The position numbers and the translations under genes are program-made. A model generated the notes under the pieces. The model was not told the origin of the DNA and did not search any database. It worked only from the letters and a program-made list of their open reading frames with translations. Positions 1-7,576 of a DNA stretch of 35,670 bases are shown in pieces; the first letter of the stretch is position 1, and every line of letters begins with the position of its first letter. This stretch comes from Gammaproteobacteria bacterium (GTDB lineage: Bacteria; Pseudomonadota; Gammaproteobacteria; Pseudomonadales; Cellvibrionaceae), in the NCBI GenBank assembly GCA_021151625.1, contig JAGKWY010000051.1, positions 1-35,670 of the forward strand, read 5' to 3'.

Positions 1-353
1 GGTTGATAATTAACATGTGATTTTTGCCTCTCTATTGTTATTCGAGCGATTGATATAAACCTCACCCGCATTGCAACAGCAGGTAAAGCCAAACAACCGG
101 ACTAGTGTGAGAGCAAAAAAATAAATAGCGTTCGCACAAGCTGTGCGAACGAAACTTTTGTAGTTCGACTTACGCGTGCTAGCCAAACCTGGCACGCAAA
201 AACAACACCGCTTCACAATCCCCATGGCTATTTGCGAGGTTGCTCACAGGTGTAAAAAGTGCAACTCAACTCCCACAAACGACAGGCATTTTTTTTGCGT
301 GCATCTATGCCTGTGGCTTGCGTATCATGAGCAGCTCTTTCAGGGATTCACTC
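1..353. other. Non-coding stretch before the PPTase gene
   Basis: I see no convincing gene here. Short open frames exist on both strands, but none resembles a protein family or has a clear ribosome binding site. The stretch is fairly AT-rich at its left end. The one structured element is the hairpin at 129-151. No tRNA or other RNA gene is recognisable. Confidence 0.5.
129..151. other. Perfect 10-bp inverted repeat (hairpin)
   Basis: Arms CGTTCGCACA and TGTGCGAACG are separated by AGC and followed on the + strand by AAACTTTTG. It could be the terminator stem of a gene to the left of the window, with a weak T-tract, or a protein-binding palindrome. The sequence alone does not decide. Confidence 0.45.
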
Positions 354-1091
354 ATGCACGCACTACCCAAACTTCAAACTGCATTACAACCATTGCTATC
401 CAGGCAGGTGCATTTATGGCTGCTGGATATTCGCCAGTTCAGCAACTCACTTGCTGAAGAAGCCCTGGAAATAATGAGTAGTGATGAGTGTGAGCGCGCA
501 CAAAAATTTATCCGCGGCAAAGACGAATACATCGCCAGCCGCTGGTTATTGCGTAAGGTGCTGGGGGAGTATTTACAGCAAACACCCGAGTCGCTGGTGT
601 TTAATCGCCATGAAAAAGGCAAACCCTATCTCGCCAATCACGCGCTGCAATTTAATTTGAGCCACAGCGGCCACTGGGCATTACTGGCTTTGGCAAATGA
701 GATGGAACTGGGCGTTGATATAGAGCAGATCAAAGACTCGCGCGATTTGCTCGGCATCGCAGAAAGCTATTACCACCTGGATGAGTTTGCGCAACTAAAA
801 CAACAGCCGGCCGATGAACAAACTCCTTACTTCTATCAACTCTGGACCCTGAAAGAAGCCCTGTTGAAGGCATTGGGCGTGGGTATCTCCGCCGGACTGG
901 AGAACCTTAATTTCACTCTGGGCGAGAAAATCTCAGTCTCACTCTCACCAGCGCTGCAGCAGCACGCAGTCACCGATAAATGGCAGTTTCACCAATGGCA
1001 ATTGCCAGATACCAACTACTGCGCACTGGCGGCCGCCAGTACTGAATTACCCACAACCCACTGGTTTGATCCGCTCGGAGCACTCACCTGA
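354..1091 (+). CDS. 4'-phosphopantetheinyl transferase, Sfp/AcpT-like
   Basis: This enzyme transfers the 4'-phosphopantetheine arm of CoA to a conserved serine of acyl or peptidyl carrier proteins, using Mg2+, in the cytoplasm. The start at 354 gives 245 residues and has AGGGA seven bases upstream; a longer reading from 240 or 327 lacks such a site. Family motifs are in order: NLSHSG at about 101-106, the metal-binding GVDIE at 120-124 (Asp122, Glu124) and WTLKEALLKALG from 164 (Trp164, Lys167, Glu168). The length fits the two-pseudodomain Sfp class rather than the short AcpS class. It lies upstream of fatty acid genes (fabA, fabB), but the broken ispB stands between, so a shared operon is doubtful. 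The carrier protein target is unknown. Confidence 0.88.
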   Translation: MHALPKLQTALQPLLSRQVHLWLLDIRQFSNSLAEEALEIMSSDECERAQKFIRGKDEYIASRWLLRKVLGEYLQQTPESLVFNRHEKGKPYLANHALQFNLSHSGHWALLALANEMELGVDIEQIKDSRDLLGIAESYYHLDEFAQLKQQPADEQTPYFYQLWTLKEALLKALGVGISAGLENLNFTLGEKISVSLSPALQQHAVTDKWQFHQWQLPDTNYCALAAASTELPTTHWFDPLGALT

Positions 1092-1129
1092 GCCAGGGCA
1101 TTCCGAGCTTTTTACCAGACTCTTTTTAC

Positions 1130-1157
1130 TTGACTCTAGGGACTCCACTGCTAGCAT
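1130..1157 (+). promoter_or_regulatory. Possible sigma-70 promoter before the truncated ispB
   Basis: TTGACT (1130-1135) and TAGCAT (1152-1157) are separated by 16 bp. A transcript from here would begin just before the first in-frame ATG of the truncated polyprenyl synthase at 1197. Judged by eye; no experimental support. Confidence 0.35.
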
Positions 1158-1196
1158 GGCCGCCATTCCTGAACAGTCACTCAATAAGAAGATTCC

Positions 1197-1952
1197 ATGC
1201 TGCCATTCCACGAGGCGGTGACCCTGTTGCACGATGATGTAGTGGACATGTCCAGCCTGCGCCGCGGCCGCCCTACCGCCAACGCCCAATGGGGCAACGC
1301 ACCCAGCGTTCTGGTCGGCGACTTCCTCTATTCGCGCGCGTTCCAAATGATGGTGGCAATCGGCAATATGGATGTAATGGCCATCCTCAGCGATACCACC
1401 AACATTATCGCCGAAGGTGAAGTGCAGCAGTTGGTAAATGCCAAAGACCCCAATGTCAGCGAGGAAAACTACTTCCGCGTCATCGACAAAAAAACCGCCA
1501 TCCTCTTTGCTGCCGCCTGTGAAGTCGCCGCAGTTGCCTGCAGCGCGACTGAAGCACAACGCAAAGCGCTGAGCGTTTATGGCCGCAAAGTGGGTGTCGC
1601 CTTCCAATTGGTGGACGATGCACTGGATTACACCGGTGATGCAGCGACTCTGGGTAAAAACGTGGGTGACGACCTGGCTGAAGGCAAACCCACCCTGCCG
1701 CTAATTCACGCCATGCGTACCGGCACCCCGGCACAAGCCGAACTGGTCGCCAATGCTATTCGCACGGGTGATGCAACACAGCTGCCTGCTATTCTGGAAA
1801 TTGTCCAGGCCACAGGCGGTATGACCTACACTTTGGATTGTGCGAAGCAACAGGTCGAGGAAGCTATTGCCCAGCTCGCACAACTGCCAGATAACCACTT
1901 TACCCAGGCAATGAAACAGCTTGCGGAATTCTCTCTGGCGCGCAGCTTCTAA
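1197..1952 (+). pseudogene. ispB: 5'-truncated polyprenyl (octaprenyl) diphosphate synthase, IspB-like
   Basis: IspB makes the all-trans polyprenyl chain of ubiquinone by adding IPP units. The 251 readable residues match the family from helix D onward: first Asp-rich motif DDVVD at 13-17, LRRG at 21-24, ASVLVGDF-type segment (here PSVLVGDFLYSRAFQM from 36), second Asp-rich motif DDALD at 140-144, then GKNVGDDLAEGKPTLPLIHAM. Intact IspB has about 320 residues; roughly the first 70 are absent, including the GGKRLRP-type segment that binds IPP. An in-frame TAA at 1185-1187 closes the frame upstream, and the preceding gene ends at 1091, so the lost part is not simply in another frame. The rest has no internal stop, so loss is recent, or a shortened protein is made, or the junction is an assembly fault. 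The first Asp-rich motif is followed by Met-Ser rather than the usual Glu-Ser. Confidence 0.8.
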
Positions 1953-1995
1953 GCAGTCGCTGTTTGTGCCGGAACAGGCTTGGCGCTACCTTAAC

Positions 1996-2023
1996 TGGAC
2001 AACTGAGCCACAGTGGTTAGAAT
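1996..2023 (+). promoter_or_regulatory. Candidate fabA promoter
   Basis: TGGACA (1996-2001) and TAGAAT (2018-2023) are 16 bp apart, and the start site would fall about 65 bases before the fabA ATG. A short hairpin, GGCGCA-CCTT-TGCGCC (2024-2039), begins right after the -10 and would be at the 5' end of the leader. Judged by eye. Confidence 0.4.
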
Positions 2024-2094
2024 GGCGCACCTTTGCGCCGGGCCAGCCGCGCGCCATTATCAAATAGAATGTCAAATCAGAACGAGAAAAGCCC

Positions 2095-2619
2095 ATGACC
2101 CCATTCGAACCCAAAAGCTCCTATAGTCGCGATGACCTGCTCCTGTGCGGCGATGGCAAACTGTTCGGCCCGGGAAATGCACAATTACCCAAGCCTAATA
2201 TGCTGATGCTCGACCGTATTGTGCGCATCAGCCAAACTGGTGGCGAATTCGGCAAAGGCGAAATTGTGGCAGAGCTGGATATCAGCCCTGATCTGTGGTT
2301 CTTTGACTGCCACTTCCCCGGCGACCCGGTTATGCCCGGCTGCCTGGGGTTGGATGCTATGTGGCAACTGGTAGGTTTCTTTTTGGGCTGGAAAGGCAAT
2401 CCAGGCCGTGGTCGCGCACTGGGCTGTGGCGAGGTCAAATTCACCGGCCAAATCCTGCCCACCGCCAAAAAGATCACCTATCACATCAACCTGAAGCGCG
2501 TAATCGAGCGCAAGCTCATTATGGGTATTGCCGACGGTCGCGTTTCCTGTGATGGCAAGGATATCTATTTCGCGCACGATCTGCGCGTTGGCCTGTTCCA
2601 AAACACCGACAGCTTCTAA
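2095..2619 (+). CDS. fabA: 3-hydroxydecanoyl-ACP dehydratase/isomerase FabA
   Basis: FabA dehydrates 3-hydroxydecanoyl-ACP and isomerises trans-2- to cis-3-decenoyl-ACP, the branch point of anaerobic unsaturated fatty acid synthesis. It acts in the cytoplasm as a dimer. The 174-residue length is close to the 172 of E. coli. The active-site stretch CHFPGDPVMPGCLGLDAMWQ begins at 72, with catalytic His73 and Asp87, three positions later than E. coli His70 and Asp84. GCGEVKFTGQ follows at about 111. FabB lies 142 bases downstream in the same direction, the usual fabA-fabB arrangement of gammaproteobacteria. The gene appears intact. Confidence 0.97.
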   Translation: MTPFEPKSSYSRDDLLLCGDGKLFGPGNAQLPKPNMLMLDRIVRISQTGGEFGKGEIVAELDISPDLWFFDCHFPGDPVMPGCLGLDAMWQLVGFFLGWKGNPGRGRALGCGEVKFTGQILPTAKKITYHINLKRVIERKLIMGIADGRVSCDGKDIYFAHDLRVGLFQNTDSF

Positions 2620-2640
2620 GCTTTATAAAATAACGATAAG

Positions 2641-2682
2641 CGGCGAGTGCCCAAACTCCTGTGGCATAATACTCGCCGTTTA
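2641..2682 (+). terminator. Hairpin between fabA and fabB
   Basis: CGGCGAGT (2641-2648) pairs with ACTCGCCG (2671-2678), and TGCC/GGCA can pair inside. A short TTTAAAA follows instead of a clean T-run. It may attenuate read-through into fabB or protect the upstream message. Weak as a full terminator. Confidence 0.35.
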
Positions 2683-2761
2683 AAACCCGTCAGATAATTA
2701 CGCCAGAGTTCTGTTCAAACCTGCTGTTCAGGCGCTGTAGCAAAAGAGTAAGAGGTAGCCT

Positions 2762-3973
2762 ATGAAACGCGTTGTTGTAACCGGTATGGGAATCGTGTCC
2801 TGTCTGGGCAATGATAAAAATGCCGTGTTGGATGCATTGCGCGCTGGCCGTTCCGGTATCAAATTTCAGGAAGCTTACAAAGAGATGGGCTTTCGCAGTC
2901 ATGTTGCCGGCTCCATTGATATCAACCTGTCCGAGTTGATCGACCGTAAAATCCTGCGTTTTATGGGCGATGCCGCGGCGTTTGCTTACCTCTCCATGCA
3001 GCAGGCGATTGCTGACTCAGGTTTGACTGAAGAACAAGTGTCCAACGAACGCACCGGTATTATCATGGGTTCTGGTGGTGCCTCTTCCATGAACCTGGTA
3101 GAAGCTGCCGATATCCTGCGCGAAAAAGGCTTGAAGCGTGTTGGCCCTTACCGTGTAACCCAAACCATGGGCAGCACTACGTCTGCTTGCTTGGCTACCC
3201 CCTTCAAAATCAAAGGTGTTAACTATTCCATCTCCTCAGCGTGTGCGACCAGCGCCCACTGCGTTGGCAATGCAATGGAATTGATCCAGCTTGGTAAACA
3301 AGACGTGGTCTTTGCCGGTGGCGGCGAAGAAGAGCACTGGACCCTGACCGCACTGTTCGATGCCATGGGCGCGCTTTCTACCAAGTACAACGAAACCCCG
3401 GATAAAGCCTCGCGTGCTTACGACGCTAACCGCGACGGCTTTGTGATTGCTGGCGGCGGTGGCTGTCTGGTGCTGGAAGAATACGAACACGCCAAGGCGC
3501 GCGGTGCCAAAATTTACGCCGAGGTTGTTGGTTATGGCGCAACTTCGGATGGCTATGACATGGTTGCCCCCTCAGGTGAAGGCGCCGTGCGCTGCATGAA
3601 GCAAGCGCTGGCTACCGTGCAGGGCGATATCGACTACATCAACTCCCATGGGACCTCTACCCCTGTGGGCGATTTGGCTGAGCTGCGCGCAGTGAAGGAA
3701 ACCTTTGGCGACAAAATCCCCCCAATAAGCTCTACCAAATCATTGACTGGGCACAGCCTGGGCGCCACCGGTGTGCAAGAGGCAATCTACAGCCTGTTGA
3801 TGATGGAAAATGATTTTATCTGTGCATCAGCCAATATCGAAACTCTCGACGCGGAAGCGGAAGGCATGCCTATCGCACTCAAACGTCAGGACAATGTGAA
3901 GCTGACTCGCGTTATGTCCAATAGCTTTGGCTTTGGCGGCACCAATGCGACCCTGGTGTTTCAAAAAGTCTAA
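2762..3973 (+). CDS. fabB: 3-oxoacyl-ACP synthase I FabB
   Basis: FabB is the elongating ketoacyl-ACP synthase needed to extend the cis-unsaturated acyl-ACP produced by FabA. The 403 residues compare with 406 in E. coli. The thiolase-fold triad is complete: Cys161 in SSACATSAH, His296 in NSHGTSTPVGD and His331 in KSLTGHSLGA, each two positions before the E. coli residues. The C-terminal NSFGFGGTNA is present. An AGAGG site lies about 8 bases before the ATG. It is probably co-transcribed with fabA through or past the hairpin at 2641, and ends at a strong terminator. Confidence 0.97.
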   Translation: MKRVVVTGMGIVSCLGNDKNAVLDALRAGRSGIKFQEAYKEMGFRSHVAGSIDINLSELIDRKILRFMGDAAAFAYLSMQQAIADSGLTEEQVSNERTGIIMGSGGASSMNLVEAADILREKGLKRVGPYRVTQTMGSTTSACLATPFKIKGVNYSISSACATSAHCVGNAMELIQLGKQDVVFAGGGEEEHWTLTALFDAMGALSTKYNETPDKASRAYDANRDGFVIAGGGGCLVLEEYEHAKARGAKIYAEVVGYGATSDGYDMVAPSGEGAVRCMKQALATVQGDIDYINSHGTSTPVGDLAELRAVKETFGDKIPPISSTKSLTGHSLGATGVQEAIYSLLMMENDFICASANIETLDAEAEGMPIALKRQDNVKLTRVMSNSFGFGGTNATLVFQKV

Positions 3974-3985
3974 CGCTGACAACAA

Positions 3986-4033
3986 CGCTGCATAAAAAAA
4001 CGCGAGCTACATGCTCGCGTTTTTTATGCAGCG
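3986..4033 (+). terminator. Strong bidirectional-type terminator after fabB
   Basis: A nearly perfect 21-bp stem contains CGCGAGC (4001-4007), loop TACAT and GCTCGCG (4013-4019), flanked by A7 on one side and T6 on the other, with outer arms CGCTGCAT/ATGCAGCG. The A and T runs allow it to work in both directions. Confidence 0.92.
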
Positions 4034-4279
4034 ACTATTTTTTGCACCGGATTAATGCATAGCTAGTGAATGCCCCCTCAGTTTTACCCACCCCCAGCAA
4101 CCACCCCTAACCGAAAATGATAATTTTTGCATTTTCCTAAAGTAAATTTGACAATTCGACGCATGATTCAGCAGTGGCTATTTAAAAAAAACCTTTTTTA
4201 GCGCCGATTCTTGCAAACAACTGGCTGGCACAGAGCCTGCATAGCGATTACCTGCAGTTTCAAACCCAGGGAGCGCCCC

Positions 4280-5371
4280 ATGAATTTGTTTGTCGACGAG
4301 GCTCGTCAGCAACACTTTTCCTACCCCTTGCATGCATTGCGTGGTGTAGCCGCAGTCATCGTCTTGCTCAGTCATATTCACATGCGAATCAAAGAAGCCT
4401 ATGGTGACTGGGCACTTCCACCTATTTTTAACGGCAGCGGCTCTGTTATTTTCTTTTTCGTCTTAAGCGGCCTGGTTGTAGGTGCCGCGCTGGCCAAACA
4501 GGAGTTAACTTTCGATCGCGCCAGCACTTATTTGCACAGACGCTTTTTTCGGATCATTCCGCTGCTATTTGTCACGGTAACCATCGGCGGACTCTATTTA
4601 GTACTGTTTAATGATTCGATGACATACTCTTTGTACGATGACGCCTATGGGGACTTTTCATTTGCCAAATTCCTGGCCGCCTATGTTGGCTATTCGCTCA
4701 AACCTAACCAACCCATTTGGTCTATCTATATTGAGATTATTGCTTCACTGCTAATTCCTTTAATGATTCTGACCGGAACACGTATTCGCAACATAGTCGC
4801 CACCGCATTTTTGTGTATTGCCTTTTCGTTGATCCCTTTTGAATTCAAACATCACTGGAATTTTTATATGTTCAGTTTCTATATGGGATTGAGCATACTC
4901 ATCTGGGGAAAACATTTAGCGCGCTGGGCATCCTCACTGCCTCCCTTCGCTTTCTGGACACTGATATTTTTATTCGCTACTGCCTTTTATTGTGCTCGAA
5001 TCTTAACAACGCCAACCTACGGTGATCTATGGATTGTGTATTGGGAGACATTCACAGTCACTCCATTGGTAGCAATAATTTATTATCTACCCGAGAGGTT
5101 TTCGCTGTTAAACAAACGACCATTTATCTTTCTGGGTGACATTTCTTATAGCCTATACCTAACCCATTGGATTTTATTAGTGCTTGCATTGAACTGCGTC
5201 ACCACCTTGATGGGCACCAGCAACTCCAGTGCAATTATTTTCTCAGCAGCATCATTAATAGTTAGCTTTATTGTTGCTTACATTTCCTATCGCAAGATTG
5301 AACTCAATGGCATAAAGCTCGGTGAAAATTTACGCACCAGCAACCGACAACTGCAAAGCTACTCCCCATAA
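4280..5371 (+). CDS. Acyltransferase family 3 membrane protein, copy 1
   Basis: This is a predicted integral inner-membrane O-acyltransferase of the OafA/NodX type, which moves acyl groups from a donor to surface glycans or other hydroxyls. The start at 4280 (AGGGAG six bases upstream) gives 363 residues and matches the start of the next gene; a start at 4211 would add 23 residues not seen in the paralogue. The family pattern is visible: PLHALRG near 15, VLLSHIHMR with the conserved His near 32, FFFVLSGLVVG near 56, HRRFFRI near 90 and GDISYSLYLTHW near 290, with about ten hydrophobic segments. The acyl donor and substrate are unknown. More than half of the residues appear to match the neighbour at 5421, so the two arose by tandem duplication. 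Confidence 0.85.
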   Translation: MNLFVDEARQQHFSYPLHALRGVAAVIVLLSHIHMRIKEAYGDWALPPIFNGSGSVIFFFVLSGLVVGAALAKQELTFDRASTYLHRRFFRIIPLLFVTVTIGGLYLVLFNDSMTYSLYDDAYGDFSFAKFLAAYVGYSLKPNQPIWSIYIEIIASLLIPLMILTGTRIRNIVATAFLCIAFSLIPFEFKHHWNFYMFSFYMGLSILIWGKHLARWASSLPPFAFWTLIFLFATAFYCARILTTPTYGDLWIVYWETFTVTPLVAIIYYLPERFSLLNKRPFIFLGDISYSLYLTHWILLVLALNCVTTLMGTSNSSAIIFSAASLIVSFIVAYISYRKIELNGIKLGENLRTSNRQLQSYSP

Positions 5372-5387
5372 AAGCTACTCGCCATAA
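5356..5387 (+). repeat. Tandem 16-bp repeat across the acyltransferase stop codon
   Basis: AAGCTACTCCCCATAA (5356-5371) is followed directly by AAGCTACTCGCCATAA (5372-5387), with one mismatch. The first copy encodes the last residues and the TAA stop of acyltransferase copy 1. It looks like a local slippage duplication. Confidence 0.8.
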
Positions 5388-5420
5388 ACTCTGCTCGCAT
5401 TTAAACCGAGGGACTCCAGG

Positions 5421-6509
5421 ATGAATATTTTTATTGAATCAGCAAAACAGCAGGGATTTTCCATGCCCTTGCACGCTTTGCGCGGCATTGCGGCACTTAT
5501 TGTGCTTTTGTGTCATATCCAAGCGCGGATTGATGAAGGTTTTCCGCAATTTACTTTTACCCATATATTTAATGGCAGCGCCGCCGTGACCTTTTTCTTT
5601 GTGCTTAGCGGACTGGTTGTTGGCGCATCGCTTGCAAAAAACGGGGTTAACTTTCACTCGACACTGGTTTACACGCATCGCCGCGTATTTAGAATTATGC
5701 CGCTGATGCTGGTCACAGTAACGCTCGGTGGACTCTATTTACTTTATCTGGATCCGCACCTGGCATTTTCACTCAACCCCAAATCTTACGGTGATTTTAG
5801 TCTGGCTAAATTTGTCGCCGGTTACGTGGGCTACTCGCTCAAAGCGAATCCACCCACCTGGTCTATTTTTGTTGAGCTGGTTGCATCAGCCCTAATCCCC
5901 TTGATGATATTAAGCGGAAAAAATATCCGCCTGATGGCGCTCACATTAGTAGCCTGTATTGCACTATCGCTCCTGCCGTTTGAATTCCAGCACTATTGGA
6001 ACTTTTACATGATTAGTTTTTATTTGGGGTTAAGCGTGTTGTGGTGGGGTAAACCTGTCGCACTGGCAACGCAACAATTACCCACCAGCATTTTCTGGCT
6101 GCTGATCGGAGGCATTTTTACTGCATTTTATCTGGTGCGATTAATGAGCGGGGCGGGCTACGGAGATGTGTGGATTGTGTATTGCGAAAGCATTCTGGTT
6201 GCACTGATGATAGCAGTGATTTATTACTCACCTGCGCGTTTTACTTTTCTCGCCAAACCTGTGTTTAAATTTCTGGGCGATATTTCCTACAGCCTCTATC
6301 TCACCCATTCGCTATTGCTGATTCTATTACTTAACGCCAGCATCTATTTACTGGGTGCATCCACCGCTGGTGCGCTGGTGTTTGTAGCGTCCAGCATTGT
6401 TATGAGCCTGGCAATTGCCACACTGAGTTACCGTGAAATTGAACTGAAAGGAATGCAACTGGGCGAAGAGATTCGCAAACAGAAGTTGGCTGTTGAAAAA
6501 TTATCTTGA
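5421..6509 (+). CDS. Acyltransferase family 3 membrane protein, copy 2
   Basis: A second OafA/NodX-type membrane acyltransferase, 362 residues, starts 49 bases after copy 1, and the two probably form an operon. It is collinear with copy 1: PLHALRG, VLLCHIQAR (conserved His), FFFVLSGLVVGASLAK, HRRVFRI, PFEFQHYWNFYMISFY and GDISYSLYLTHS all recur at the same spacing. A GAGGGA-like site lies about 8 bases upstream. Nothing nearby encodes a glycan pathway, so the acceptor cannot be deduced. The two copies may act on different hydroxyl positions or on different acyl donors; that is speculation. Confidence 0.85.
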   Translation: MNIFIESAKQQGFSMPLHALRGIAALIVLLCHIQARIDEGFPQFTFTHIFNGSAAVTFFFVLSGLVVGASLAKNGVNFHSTLVYTHRRVFRIMPLMLVTVTLGGLYLLYLDPHLAFSLNPKSYGDFSLAKFVAGYVGYSLKANPPTWSIFVELVASALIPLMILSGKNIRLMALTLVACIALSLLPFEFQHYWNFYMISFYLGLSVLWWGKPVALATQQLPTSIFWLLIGGIFTAFYLVRLMSGAGYGDVWIVYCESILVALMIAVIYYSPARFTFLAKPVFKFLGDISYSLYLTHSLLLILLLNASIYLLGASTAGALVFVASSIVMSLAIATLSYREIELKGMQLGEEIRKQKLAVEKLS

Positions 6510-6531
6510 TAGTGAGTGGCAGCGCAATAAA

Positions 6532-7413
6532 TTACTGCGCTGCTTTAATTTGTTCGCGATTGTGCAGCCATTGTTTTACCAGCGGCAACAGACTTGGCCG
6601 CCAGGAGCGCGCTTGTACTCCGAAATAATCGCGCACGCGGCGACAGCCTAGAATAGCACTGAGGGGCTCGTTATCCGGTTCTTCATCAATCAATGAAAGA
6701 CTCGGCTCCGCAGTAAGCAATTGCTGCTGGATCAACAGCTGCAACAACTGCTCCGCAAACTCATCCTGGGTACAGGCATCGCCACTGCAGTAATGCATCA
6801 CGCCCCAATTGTCTGCACCGCAACTAATTTGTTTAATTAATGCTACTGCTACTCGCGCTGCATCCGACAAGGCTGTTGGCGCACCACGCAAACGTCGATT
6901 CACGCTCACAGAAGCACCCGCAAGATAGGCGCTTAACAAGCGTGTCAGCAGGTTATCGCCGTAGGCACCAATTACCCAGCTCAACCGCAGAATAATATGG
7001 CGTGGCAATTGGCTAGCGATCAACTCCTCGGTCTGCACAAAGGCGCGCCCGGTTTCATTGAGCGGCGCTACTGCATCCTTTTCACTGTGGGTACCTTTGG
7101 GATCAGCGCCAAATACGCTGTAGCTGGAAAAGTGAATCAGGGGAATATTGGCAGCTGCACAATGACTCGCGAGCACTTGAGCGGTCTGCACCAGCGCCGT
7201 CTGGCCGCCCGCGTGAAAAGCATCCTCCCACCCGCGACAATTCAATACCAGATCCACTTTATGCTGATTCAAATAGCTGGCAAGGCTGGCTGGGTCGGCC
7301 CAATCTACTTCCGCACCCGGCACCAGGATTTTAAATGGCTCACGCTCAAGCTCGTGCTCAAGGGTCTTGCCCAAAGGGGAAATTACATCCGTTAACAACA
7401 AGGTAAATGACAT
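6532..7413 (-). CDS. RmlD-like NAD(P)-fold protein lacking the catalytic Tyr/Lys
   Basis: The 293 residues follow the layout of the dTDP-4-dehydrorhamnose reductase (RmlD) branch of the extended short-chain dehydrogenases: an N-terminal Rossmann-like strand and turn, VDLVLNCRGWEDAF near 53, IPLIHFSSYSVFGAD near 90 and a C-terminal substrate-domain region with DYFGVQARSWRPSL near 267. Where relatives have PLNxYGxxK, this one reads PLNETGRAFVQTEE, so Thr121 and Phe125 replace the catalytic Tyr and Lys. The glycine-rich turn is also degenerate (TDVISPLGKTL). It may therefore be a non-catalytic binding protein or a pseudoenzyme. It is divergent from the FAD oxidoreductase gene, and its frame is otherwise intact. 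Confidence 0.7.
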   Translation of the reverse strand: MSFTLLLTDVISPLGKTLEHELEREPFKILVPGAEVDWADPASLASYLNQHKVDLVLNCRGWEDAFHAGGQTALVQTAQVLASHCAAANIPLIHFSSYSVFGADPKGTHSEKDAVAPLNETGRAFVQTEELIASQLPRHIILRLSWVIGAYGDNLLTRLLSAYLAGASVSVNRRLRGAPTALSDAARVAVALIKQISCGADNWGVMHYCSGDACTQDEFAEQLLQLLIQQQLLTAEPSLSLIDEEPDNEPLSAILGCRRVRDYFGVQARSWRPSLLPLVKQWLHNREQIKAAQ

Positions 7414-7498
7414 GCTGATCGACTAACCCGTAAAATTTTCCTGCATATTAGCAGCAGAACCCGCTGCTGCGGCAAGGGCAATTCGCACGCGAAAGACT

Positions 7499-7504
7499 TA
7501 TACT
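7499..7504 (+). promoter_or_regulatory. Possible -10 element for the FAD oxidoreductase gene
   Basis: TATACT in the divergent intergenic region is a good -10 hexamer, but no convincing -35 lies 16-18 bp upstream. An activator-dependent promoter is possible. Low confidence. Confidence 0.25.
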
Positions 7505-7576
7505 GCGGCCCTTTTGCCGACCCGGCTTTATGGATTCGCTTTTTTTGGCTTCACCTTTGTGGATTGTTGATTGCCC

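Noticed and set aside
129..151. Part of a tRNA gene
   Set aside because: The stem is a simple 10-bp hairpin with a three-base loop; no cloverleaf or T-arm consensus is present around it.
10..225. 71-codon - strand open frame at the left edge
   Set aside because: No clear ribosome binding site, unusual Cys/Phe-rich composition, and a hairpin lies within it.
1130..1160. MerR-type promoter with a 19-bp spacer (TTGACTCTAGGGACTCC...)
   Set aside because: The spacer lacks the dyad symmetry of MerR-family operators, and a normal 16-bp reading (TTGACT/TAGCAT) is available.
1156..1221. Short frame from ATG 1156 as the missing ispB N-terminus
   Set aside because: It is only about 21 codons, ends in TGA in a different frame from ispB, and shows none of the IspB N-terminal motifs.
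1047..1607. 186-codon - strand open frame over the ispB remnant
   Set aside because: The sense strand encodes clear polyprenyl synthase motifs, and the antisense product has no recognisable features.
4141..4200. Promoter for the acyltransferase pair from TTGACA at 4148
   Set aside because: No -10 hexamer lies at a usable distance; the nearest AT-rich candidate is about 25 bp away.
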